DNA of 64,000 nucleotides from JBOGTC01 sp050692055 (GTDB taxonomy: Bacteria > Chloroflexota > Limnocylindria > QHBO01). The notes under the pieces are model-generated. The model saw only the letters and a program-made list of their open reading frames with translations, was not told the DNA's origin and searched no databases. The position numbers and the translations under genes are program-made. Each line of letters begins with the position of its first letter. Within the stretch, counting starts at the first letter, position 1. The stretch spans positions 15,792-79,791 of the forward strand of contig JBOGTC010000072.1 of NCBI GenBank assembly GCA_050692055.1, in the 5' to 3' direction. Positions 26,996 to 34,770 of the stretch are shown piece by piece.

Positions 26996-28999
26996 GTGAG
27001 CACCCGCCTGCGACTCGTCCTCCTCAGCTTCCTCATGCTCTTCGTCGAGCTGGCCCTGATCCGCTGGACCGGCTCGAACGTCGTCTACCTGTCGTACTTC
27101 TCCAACTTCGTGCTGCTCGGCAGCTTCCTGGGCATTGGCATTGGATTCCTGCGTGCCCGAGCCCGAGTCGACCTGTTCCCGTATGCGCCGATCGCGCTGG
27201 CCTTCCTGGTCGGCTTCACGCTGGCCTTCAACGTCGAGATCGACCGCAGCGGCAGCGAGCTGATCTATTTCGGGTCTTTCCGCGAGACCGGGCTGCCGAT
27301 CTGGGCGATGCTGCCGGTGATCTTCGTGGCCGTCGCCACCGTGATGGCGATGCTGGCCGAGGGCGTCGCGCGGACCTTCGTCGAGTTCGAGCCGCTGGAG
27401 GCGTATCGGCTCGATATCGCCGGCAGCCTGCTGGGCATCCTGGGCTTCACCGCCCTGTCCTTCGCATCTGCGCCGCCGGTCGTCTGGGGCGTGGTGGCAG
27501 GCGCGCTGCTGCTCCTTCTCGTGCGCCGGGGCTGGCTGGTCCTGCGCGTGGTCGCCGTCGTGGGTCTCGCCATCATGCTCGGACGCGAGTCGATTCAGCA
27601 CGACTCCTTGTGGTCGCCCTACTACAAGATCCGCGTCGCCGAGTACCAGGACGAGCACCACGTCTCGGTCAATGGGATTCCGCACCAGGCGATCGTGAGC
27701 GTAGATCGCAGGCGCGAGCTGGAGCCGGTGTACTTCGTCCCGTACGAGCGCAGCAGCCGCGACGAGCCGGGGAACGTGCTCATCGTTGGAGCCGGCACGG
27801 GCGGCGATGTCGCAATCGCGCTCGAAGAGGGAGCCACGCGGATCGACGCGGTGGAGATCGACCCGCAGCTGCAGCGACTGGGAGAGGAGCTGAATGCGGA
27901 TCGGCCCTACGACGATGCGCGGGTCGAGGTGGTGATCGACGACGGCCGCGCTCATCTCGAGCGGACCGCGCAGGTCTACGACACGATCCTGTTCGCCCTC
28001 CCGGACTCGCTGACGCTCGTCTCGGGCCAGTCGTCCCTCAGGCTCGAGAGCTACCTGTTCACCGAGCAGGCCATCGCGGCCGCGCGTGATCGCCTCGCCC
28101 CGGATGGCATCTTCGCCATGTACAACTACTACCGCGAGCAGTGGCTGATCGACCGGCTCGCGGCGACGCTGAATACGGTCTATGGGCACGCGCCGTGCGT
28201 TGACGAGGTCGGAGGTGGCGGCCTTGCGGCGCTCACCATCGGCCGCAGCGTCGGGGGTATCGACTGTCCCGCGCCCTGGGTTCCGAGCAACGCCGCGCCG
28301 GCACCGGTCACCGACGACTATCCATTCCTGTACCTGCGCGAGCCCACGATCCCGGCCTTCTACCTCGTCAGCATCGGCCTCATCCTGCTGGCCTCGCTGG
28401 CCATGATCCGCGTGGCCGGCGGGCGATTCACCCAGATGCACGGTTACCTCGACCTGTTTCTCATGGGTGCAGCGTTCCTGCTGCTGGAGACCAAGAGCGT
28501 GGTCCAGTTCGCGCTGCTGTTCGGCACCACCTGGTTCGTCAACGCGCTCGTGTTCGCCGGCGTGCTGGCATCGGTCCTGGCCGCGATCGAGGTCACTCGC
28601 CGGGTGCCCCTCCCGCGCCCCGCGATCCTCTATGGCCTGCTCGTGGCGGCGGTGCTCGTCGGCTGGCTCGTCCCCGCCCACGCGCTCCTGCCGCTCCCGT
28701 TCTGGCTGCGCTTCGTGGCGGCCGTGGCTGTGTGGTTCACGCCCATCTTCGTGGCGAATCTCATCTTCGCCCAGCGCTTCCGCGACGTGGAGGACTCGAC
28801 CTCGGCGTTCGGTGCCAATCTGCTGGGCGCCATGATCGGAGGCCTCATCGAGTACGCGGCGCTGATGACGGGTTACCAGGCGCTGGCGCTCGTGGTGGCC
28901 GTCCTGTACGTCGGCGCGCTCGTCGCCACACCGGGCACGCGGCGGGTACTGGGCCTGTCGGCCGACGTGATCCGCAGTCCCGACCGGCTGGGCGCCTGA
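26996..28999 (+). CDS. Polytopic membrane spermidine-synthase-like protein
   Basis: 667 residues in three parts: an N-terminal block of about six to seven helices (1-200), a soluble spermidine-synthase-like Rossmann domain (about 215-420), and a C-terminal block of about seven helices (455-660). The SAM-binding motif VLIVGAGTGGDVAIA is followed by the acidic DAVEIDPQL and DDGRAHL. This fusion class is common in environmental bacteria and is usually annotated as spermidine synthase, but a true aminopropyltransferase role is unproven. GTG 26996 is chosen over an earlier ATG (26960) because of the TAACCT box and the start of the first helix. Confidence 0.8.
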   Translation: MSTRLRLVLLSFLMLFVELALIRWTGSNVVYLSYFSNFVLLGSFLGIGIGFLRARARVDLFPYAPIALAFLVGFTLAFNVEIDRSGSELIYFGSFRETGLPIWAMLPVIFVAVATVMAMLAEGVARTFVEFEPLEAYRLDIAGSLLGILGFTALSFASAPPVVWGVVAGALLLLLVRRGWLVLRVVAVVGLAIMLGRESIQHDSLWSPYYKIRVAEYQDEHHVSVNGIPHQAIVSVDRRRELEPVYFVPYERSSRDEPGNVLIVGAGTGGDVAIALEEGATRIDAVEIDPQLQRLGEELNADRPYDDARVEVVIDDGRAHLERTAQVYDTILFALPDSLTLVSGQSSLRLESYLFTEQAIAAARDRLAPDGIFAMYNYYREQWLIDRLAATLNTVYGHAPCVDEVGGGGLAALTIGRSVGGIDCPAPWVPSNAAPAPVTDDYPFLYLREPTIPAFYLVSIGLILLASLAMIRVAGGRFTQMHGYLDLFLMGAAFLLLETKSVVQFALLFGTTWFVNALVFAGVLASVLAAIEVTRRVPLPRPAILYGLLVAAVLVGWLVPAHALLPLPFWLRFVAAVAVWFTPIFVANLIFAQRFRDVEDSTSAFGANLLGAMIGGLIEYAALMTGYQALALVVAVLYVGALVATPGTRRVLGLSADVIRSPDRLGA

Positions 29000-29008
29000 A
29001 CCGCCGAG

Positions 29009-29863
29009 CTACCGCTCCACCGGGGGCCGCTGCGGCGCGCGGGCGTCCCTGACGGGATGCAACCCGGCCACCAGCAGCGTGATCTCGTACACGAACAGCC
29101 GGGGCAACGCCAGGATGGCGGCCGTGGCTGCCGACAGGGCGGTGTACCGGGGGGCGAACAGGGCCATCGCGACCGTGGCGATCGCGGCTGAGGCGGCGAC
29201 CAACACCCAGCCCCACGTGGGAAGCGTCCGCGCCAGCCCCGGATCGAGGGTGATCGGGTCGATCTCGAAGAGCACGATGGGTGCCCACAGCACGATCGCG
29301 GCGACGACGGCATAGGCGAGCTGTGACCAGCGGCGCTCGGCGATGAAGACCGCGGCCAGGGCGATGGGCACCACCTTCAGGGAAGCGGCGATGCCGACCA
29401 CCAGTCCGCCCCATCGTGTGGGCATGCCCCACACGAGCATCGCCAGCATCGGCCCCTGGATGTTTCCGCCGGACGAGATGCCAAAGAGGATCGCGGCCAG
29501 GAAGACCAGCAGCAGCCGAGCCTCCAGCCTCCGCTCACGGGCCAGCGGCACCAGCGCCAGGGCGGATCCCCCGAGGAGAAACACGGACCACAGCACGTTG
29601 CGCGCGAGGTCCGGTAGGTACGTAAGCGGCGCGAAGGCGAACGCGAACCACGGCGCGTATCGATAGGCGGTGTTCGGGTCGATCGGCCCGCCGTAGAGCT
29701 GATCTCCCGATCGCAGCCGCAGCGCCGCCGCCTCGTACACCTGCATGTCGTGGAGGTGCCAGTCGATGATCCCGAAGATGACGGCGCTGATGGCGAGACC
29801 CACGAGGACTGCTGTCACGACCAGCCGTGACAGCCTTCTCGCCAGGCGAATCGACATCAGCAC
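29009..29863 (-). CDS. Short GT87-like (DUF2029) membrane glycosyltransferase
   Basis: 284 residues, nearly all membrane-embedded (about eight helices). The first extracytoplasmic loop has DMQVYEAAALRLRSGDQLY and YRYAPWFAFAFAPLTYLP, matching the D-x2-VY...YxYxP pattern of GT87 polyprenyl-phosphate-sugar mannosyl/arabinosyltransferases; the aspartate is the expected catalytic base. It is shorter than typical GT87 proteins (about 400 aa). GTG 29863 is chosen since a TACACT box ends 7 nt upstream; ATG 29857 is the alternative. Divergent from another member at 29962. Confidence 0.72.
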   Translation of the reverse strand: MLMSIRLARRLSRLVVTAVLVGLAISAVIFGIIDWHLHDMQVYEAAALRLRSGDQLYGGPIDPNTAYRYAPWFAFAFAPLTYLPDLARNVLWSVFLLGGSALALVPLARERRLEARLLLVFLAAILFGISSGGNIQGPMLAMLVWGMPTRWGGLVVGIAASLKVVPIALAAVFIAERRWSQLAYAVVAAIVLWAPIVLFEIDPITLDPGLARTLPTWGWVLVAASAAIATVAMALFAPRYTALSAATAAILALPRLFVYEITLLVAGLHPVRDARAPQRPPVER

Positions 29864-29870
29864 GGGCGAG

Positions 29871-29876
29871 AGTGTA
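29871..29876 (-). promoter_or_regulatory. -10-like TACACT for a leaderless start at 29863
   Basis: TACACT on the minus strand with a 7-nt gap to GTG 29863. Confidence 0.45.
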
Positions 29877-29961
29877 TTCGGTCGTCCGCTGAACGAATGG
29901 CCTACTGCCGCCTCGGGACAGGCGTGTAGGGTTACTAACCGATGCGGCACGGTGACATCGG

Positions 29962-30792
29962 ATGCGCGTGATCGGTCAGAGGCCCGCGATCCCCCGGATC
30001 TCGCGGGTGGTGCTGCTTGGCGCCCTCGTGGCCGCGGCACTTGCCGTGCCCAACGCGATACTGGTCGGCCGCTCGCTCGAGGTGGTGCTCGCGGGTCTAC
30101 CGGCCGTCGACTGGCACCATTTCGTGGAGGCGTCGCGCCGCGTGACCGATGGCGGCCTCTACGACATCTCAGCCAACTATGGATACCGCTACTCGCCCGT
30201 GCTCGCGTACGGGTTCGCGCTGCTCGTCCCGCTCGGTGACCTCGGCTGGCGCCTGCTGCACGTCGTCGCTGCCCTGGCGCTCCCGAACTGGCCGATGCGC
30301 ATCGTCGCCCTCGCGTCATGGCCGTTCTGGTTCGACGTGGAGGCCGGCAACCTGATGATCTTCGTGCTCCTGGCAGCCGCCTGGGCGTTGCAGGGAAATC
30401 GTTTCGCCACCGTAGCGTTCCTGGCGCTGACCATCGCCATCCCGCGTCCACTGATGCTGCCGATCGCCGTCTGGCTCCTGTGGAAGCGGCCCGAGTATCG
30501 CGTGCCAGCCCTGGCGATCTTCTCGGTCCACGCCGTCGCCGTGTTGGCGACCGGGTGGGGGCCGGAGTGGGTGGCCACGCTCCAGCACTCCGGAAATGAG
30601 ATCCTGTCGCCCAACAACCTGGGCCCGAGCCGCATCGTCGGCATGGCCTGGCTGATCATCGCCCTTCCCCTCGCCGCTTTCCTGACGTGGCGCGGACGAA
30701 TCGGCTTCGCCAGCCTTCTCGCGAGCCCGTACTGGCTCCCGTACTACGGCCTGATGCCTATCGTCGAGCTCGGCCGCCGGGAACGCCGCTGA
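29962..30792 (+). CDS. Short GT87-like (DUF2029) membrane glycosyltransferase
   Basis: 276 residues with about eight hydrophobic segments. The loop after helix 1 reads VDWHHFVEASRRVTDGGLYD and then GYRYSPVLAYGFALLVPLG, the same GT87-type pattern as its divergent neighbour. The shortest of four paralogs in this window. It lies 23 nt upstream of the flippase gene on the same strand, so it may be co-transcribed with polysaccharide export genes. ATG 29962 is the only start before the first helix. Confidence 0.7.
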   Translation: MRVIGQRPAIPRISRVVLLGALVAAALAVPNAILVGRSLEVVLAGLPAVDWHHFVEASRRVTDGGLYDISANYGYRYSPVLAYGFALLVPLGDLGWRLLHVVAALALPNWPMRIVALASWPFWFDVEAGNLMIFVLLAAAWALQGNRFATVAFLALTIAIPRPLMLPIAVWLLWKRPEYRVPALAIFSVHAVAVLATGWGPEWVATLQHSGNEILSPNNLGPSRIVGMAWLIIALPLAAFLTWRGRIGFASLLASPYWLPYYGLMPIVELGRRERR

Positions 30793-30815
30793 CCGATGCG
30801 CATGGCGGACCGCCG

Positions 30816-32291
30816 ATGAGCTCAGGCTCGTCACATCCGGGGGCCGGCGCAGCGCTCGAGGCGACCCCGCCTCCGACCGTCGGCCTGCGTCGGCTCGCCG
30901 GCGACTCCGCGCTCTATGGCATCGCGGCGGCGGCGGCCAAGGCGCTCGCCCTGCTGAGCGTTCCGTACCTGAGCCGGGCGCTGACACCGGAGGGATACGG
31001 CATCGCCGATCTCGCCACCGGGCTTGCGGCCCTGCTGACTCTCGTCGCCAGCTTCGCGGGCGACGTCCCGACGGCGCGCGATCGCGGCCGGACGACGGAC
31101 TCGTCGGTGCGCGACCGGCTCATGTCCTCGTACGTGTGGACAACTGCGGCGGTCAGCGTGGCGGCCGCCGGACTCCTGCTGCCCATGGCGCCGCTCATCA
31201 CCGGCGCGCTGTGGCGCGCGCCGGACCAGCTGCTTCTCGCGGCGTTGACGCTGATCCTCGTACCGCTGAGCGCCACCCAGGCCGCCCTCGCCAGCATCCA
31301 GCGGCTTGAGGCTCGCGCGCGATCGTTCGCGGTGCTCGCCATGATCGATCTGCTCGCCCAACTGGGCCTCGCCGTGCTGCTCGTGGCGCTCGGATTCGGC
31401 GCGGTCGGCGTCGTCGCCGGATTCTGCATCGGCAGCGCCATCGGGCTCCTGGCCGCGTTCGCTGCGGGGCGGCGGCAGATGTCATACCTGCCAAGCGCAC
31501 GGATCGGCGTACGCCTCGTCGCCGCCGGATTGCCGTTCCTGCCCGCGATCATCCTCTTCGTCCTCGCCGACTACGCCAGCCGCTACGTGCTCGTGGCCTC
31601 CATCGGAGCCGATGCGGTCGGGGCGTTCGGCGTAGCGCTGCGGGTGGCCAGCGTGATCACGCTGGTTGCAACGGCCTTTGCGACGGCCTGGGGTCCGCTG
31701 GCGCTTGGCATGCGCCCCGGAACGGGCACGGCGCGCCTCTTTGCCCGCGTGCTGTGGGCCTACTCCGGCGCTACCTGCGCGGTGGCGCTGGTGGTGGCTG
31801 CCATCGCGCCGGAACTCGTGCGAATCGTGGCCGGAAGCGCGTTCGCGGGCGCGGCCGTCATCGTGCCGGGCATGGTGGTGGCTTCCGCGCTCGCCGGAGG
31901 ACAGTATGCCCTCCTCGTCGCCGCCGGCGTGGCCGACCGCGATCGCTCGGTCACCCTGTCATCCTTCGCCGGTGCCGGTGCCCAGGTCCTGCTGACTGTC
32001 ATCCTCGTCCCGTCCATCGGCCTGGGAGGAGCAGGCATCGGCGCCATGGCTGGCCGGATGGTCGCCCTGGCTGCCCTTGCCCCGGCCGTGCGGGTCGGCT
32101 TCGCGTTGAGCTGGCACTGGCTGGCCGCCACCTGGATCGTGACCTGCGGGGCGGCCGTGGTGATCCAGGCGCTGAACCATGCCGGTTCTGACACGCTGGC
32201 GTGGCGACTGGTCATCGCCGTCGGCGCCGTTGGCGGATTGGGCATCGCAGTCAGCCGGCAGCAATGGCGGGATCGTCGGCGCCGGGCATGA
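30816..32291 (+). CDS. Wzx-like oligosaccharide flippase
   Basis: 491 residues with 12-14 helices, polysaccharide biosynthesis/MATE-like family. The N-terminal pattern GDSALYGIAAAAAKALALLSVPYLSRALTPEGYG is typical of O-antigen flippases (shown here only in part: ALLSVPYLSRALTPEGYG). It should move undecaprenyl-linked repeat units across the membrane, working with the sugar transferase at 34771 and the polymerase/ligase at 37278. ATG 30816 is chosen since the upstream frame overlaps the GT87-like gene. Stop overlaps the next start by 4 nt. Confidence 0.88.
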   Translation: MSSGSSHPGAGAALEATPPPTVGLRRLAGDSALYGIAAAAAKALALLSVPYLSRALTPEGYGIADLATGLAALLTLVASFAGDVPTARDRGRTTDSSVRDRLMSSYVWTTAAVSVAAAGLLLPMAPLITGALWRAPDQLLLAALTLILVPLSATQAALASIQRLEARARSFAVLAMIDLLAQLGLAVLLVALGFGAVGVVAGFCIGSAIGLLAAFAAGRRQMSYLPSARIGVRLVAAGLPFLPAIILFVLADYASRYVLVASIGADAVGAFGVALRVASVITLVATAFATAWGPLALGMRPGTGTARLFARVLWAYSGATCAVALVVAAIAPELVRIVAGSAFAGAAVIVPGMVVASALAGGQYALLVAAGVADRDRSVTLSSFAGAGAQVLLTVILVPSIGLGGAGIGAMAGRMVALAALAPAVRVGFALSWHWLAATWIVTCGAAVVIQALNHAGSDTLAWRLVIAVGAVGGLGIAVSRQQWRDRRRRA

Positions 32292-33508
32292 GGTTCCTGA
32301 TCGTCACCCAGTACTACCCGCCGGAGCCCGGCGCGGCCCAGGTTCGGCTGGCCGCACTCGCTCGCGAGCTTCGCGCCGGCGGCCACGACGTCGAGGTCGT
32401 TACCGCGGTGGCGAACTATCCCCACGGCCGGATTTCGCCGGCGTATGCGGGACGCGCGCAATGCGTCGAACGGATCGACGGGATCCGCGTCCGGCGCCTC
32501 TGGCTGCATGCGGCGACCGGCGCGGGTGCGTCGCGCCTGGCCAGCTATCTGTCCTTCTCCGCCACCGCCCTCGCTGGCGCTCTGCTGGGCAGGCGACCCG
32601 ACGTCGTCTTCGTGGAGTCTCCCCCGCTCTTCCTGGGCGTGACCGGCTGGTTGCTCGCGCGCCGCTGGCGGACACGGCTCGTGTTCAACGTTTCGGATCT
32701 GTGGCCGGACTCGGTGCGCGACCTGGGCCTGATGAGCTCAGCGGCACTGCTCGGAGCGGCAGAGGCCCTCGAGCGGTGGGTCTACGCGCGGTCGGCGGTG
32801 GTCTCCGTGGCAACCAAGGGGATCGGGGACGCGATCGTCCAGAAGGGGGTACCGGCCGACCGAGTGGTCCTGCTGCCGAACGGGGTCGATACCGATCTGT
32901 TCCGACAGGCCGATGCCGACCCCGCGATCGCTGCACGGTACGGACTGCCGGACGATGGCCGGCTCGTCCTGTTCACCGGCAACCATGGGTTCGCGCAGGG
33001 ATTGGACGTCGCGGTCCAAGCCGCTGCCCTGCTGGCCGACGATGGAGTCACGCTGGGTCTTGTGGGAGCAGGCTCGGATCGGGCTCGCATCGAACGCCTG
33101 GTCCGATCCGTCGCGCCTCGGAACGTCAAGCTGATCCCGCCGGTGGAGGCGCATCTGATCCCGTCCCTCTATGGGCTCGCGGCTGCCGGCCTCGTCACGC
33201 TGCGGTCTTCGTCCATCCTGGATGGCGCGCGTCCTGCCAAGACCCTTGCCGTGATGGCCTGCGGGCGCCCGGTCCTTTATTCGGGGTCGGGCGAAGGCGC
33301 CGAGCTGGTGCGTTCTGCTGACGCGGGGATCGTGACGCCGCCAGAAGACGCGCCGGCGCTGGCGGCGGCGATACGCCGCGTGGTGAATGACCGCCCCCTC
33401 GCCGATCGCCTGGGCTCCAACGGACGCCGATACGTCGAGGCGCACTGCGCGTGGAGCACGATCACCCAGCGATGGCTGGCTGATCTGGAGGTCGCGCTCG
33501 GGCGTTGA
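32288..33508 (+). CDS. WbuB-like GT4 glycosyltransferase
   Basis: 406 residues. The N-terminus MRFLIVTQYYPPEPGAAQVR with a following EVVTAVANYPHG is typical of WbuB/WcaI-type enzymes (L-fucosamine or colanic-acid-like transferases). SDLWPDSVRDLGLM is the family hallmark between the domains, and the donor site includes LLPNGVDTDLFR and ARPAKTLAVMACGRPVL. ATG 32288 overlaps the flippase stop (ATGA), so it belongs to the same transcript. Cytosolic face of the membrane. Confidence 0.9.
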   Translation: MRFLIVTQYYPPEPGAAQVRLAALARELRAGGHDVEVVTAVANYPHGRISPAYAGRAQCVERIDGIRVRRLWLHAATGAGASRLASYLSFSATALAGALLGRRPDVVFVESPPLFLGVTGWLLARRWRTRLVFNVSDLWPDSVRDLGLMSSAALLGAAEALERWVYARSAVVSVATKGIGDAIVQKGVPADRVVLLPNGVDTDLFRQADADPAIAARYGLPDDGRLVLFTGNHGFAQGLDVAVQAAALLADDGVTLGLVGAGSDRARIERLVRSVAPRNVKLIPPVEAHLIPSLYGLAAAGLVTLRSSSILDGARPAKTLAVMACGRPVLYSGSGEGAELVRSADAGIVTPPEDAPALAAAIRRVVNDRPLADRLGSNGRRYVEAHCAWSTITQRWLADLEVALGR

Positions 33509-33536
33509 CCGAAGGCTGTACAGGACCGGAGTACCG

Positions 33537-33565
33537 TTGACCGGCCGCAACGACGCTCCTAGCCT
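33537..33565 (+). promoter_or_regulatory. Sigma-70-type promoter of the aminotransferase-led operon
   Basis: TTGACC (33537-33542), a 17-bp spacer, and TAGCCT (33560-33565). This is the only promoter in the window where I see both hexamers at canonical spacing. Transcription would start near 33572, giving a leader of about 22 nt. Confidence 0.65.
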
Positions 33566-33593
33566 GCCACCGATCCTGGAGTAGAGGTGCGAC

Positions 33594-34763
33594 CTGTCCG
33601 AGCCGATCCCTTTCCACCGCCCCGCCATGGGTGACCGCGAGATCGCCGCCGCCGTCGAGGTGCTGCGCTCCGGCTGGCTCACGACGGGCAAGCGCGCCCA
33701 CGCGTTCGAGGCCGCCTTCGCTGAGCGACTCGGGGTGCGCCACGCGTTGGCGGTGAGCTCAGCCACCGCGGCCCTGCACCTCGCCCTGGACGCGATCGGA
33801 GTCGCCGCCGGGGACGAGGTGATCGTGCCCACCTATACGTTCACCGCGTGTGGCGAGGTATGCGCCTACCTGGGGGCTCGCCCGATCCTGGCGGACGTGG
33901 GGGACGACTACCTGCTCAGCGCAGACGAGGTGGACAGGGTCGGGACCGATCGGACCAGAGCCGTGATGCCGGTTCATCTCGGCGGCCTGGCCGTAGACCC
34001 CGAACCCATACGGCAGGCGCTGCGCGGCCACCCGGCCGCGATCATCGAGGACGCCGCCCACGCGCTGCCGGCGAGCGTCGGCGGCACGCCGGCCGGCCGG
34101 CTGGGAACCGCTGCCGCCTTCAGCTTCTACGCCACGAAGACGATCACCACCGGTGGCGAGGGCGGGATGCTCGTGACCGATGACGACGGCATCGCCGGCC
34201 GTGCTGCGCGCATGCGACTCCACGGGATCGACGCCGACGCCTGGAACCGATACGGCGCCGGAGGGAGCTGGTTCTACGAAGTTGCGGAGGCCGGCTACAA
34301 GTACAACCTCACGGACCTCGCGGCCGCGATCGGTCATGCGCAGCTCGAGCGCGTCGAGGAGCTGGCATCGGCGCGCGAGGCCATCGCCGCCCGCTACGAC
34401 GCCGCGTTCGGCGCGAGCGAGCTCGTCGAGCTGCCGCCCCGCCGCGAGGGTGACCGGCATGCGTGGCACCTGTACGTCATCCGCCTGCAGCTCGATGCCC
34501 TCGCCATTGACCGAGCGGAGGCGATCCGCCTGCTGGCGGCGGCCGGCATCGGCGCCTCCGTGCACTTCATTCCCCTGCACCTGCATCCGTACTACCAGCG
34601 CGTGCTCGGGTATCGGCCGGGCGACTTCCCGGTGGCGGAACGGCTGTACGAACGCTCGATCTCGGTGCCGATCTGGCCAGGAATGACCGAGGAGCAGGTG
34701 AACCGGGTCGCAACCACCGTCCTCGAAGTTTGTGACGGTGCGCGCCGTCCCGTCGAGGTCTGA
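33594..34763 (+). CDS. DegT/DnrJ/EryC1 family PLP-dependent sugar aminotransferase
   Basis: 389 residues. The family start pattern IPFHRPAMGDREI is followed by SGWLTTGK, SSATAALHLAL (phosphate-binding), the Asp region IIEDAAHALPAS, and the PLP lysine in FSFYATKTITTGEGG-like sequence (ATKTITT). It makes an amino sugar on a nucleotide-linked keto sugar, which suits the PglF-like dehydratase encoded next (the PglF/PglE pairing). I place the start at CTG 33594: the conserved LSEPIPFHRPA precedes the first ATG (33627), a stop lies just upstream, and AGAGGTG is 5 nt away. Confidence 0.87.
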   Translation: MSEPIPFHRPAMGDREIAAAVEVLRSGWLTTGKRAHAFEAAFAERLGVRHALAVSSATAALHLALDAIGVAAGDEVIVPTYTFTACGEVCAYLGARPILADVGDDYLLSADEVDRVGTDRTRAVMPVHLGGLAVDPEPIRQALRGHPAAIIEDAAHALPASVGGTPAGRLGTAAAFSFYATKTITTGGEGGMLVTDDDGIAGRAARMRLHGIDADAWNRYGAGGSWFYEVAEAGYKYNLTDLAAAIGHAQLERVEELASAREAIAARYDAAFGASELVELPPRREGDRHAWHLYVIRLQLDALAIDRAEAIRLLAAAGIGASVHFIPLHLHPYYQRVLGYRPGDFPVAERLYERSISVPIWPGMTEEQVNRVATTVLEVCDGARRPVEV

Positions 34764-34770
34764 TGTAGCC

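Noticed and set aside
26768..28681. 637-codon open frame on the minus strand, antisense to the spermidine-synthase-like gene
   Set aside because: Rich in His/Arg/Asp/Gln with no hydrophobic or domain pattern, as expected for the antisense of a high-GC membrane protein gene.
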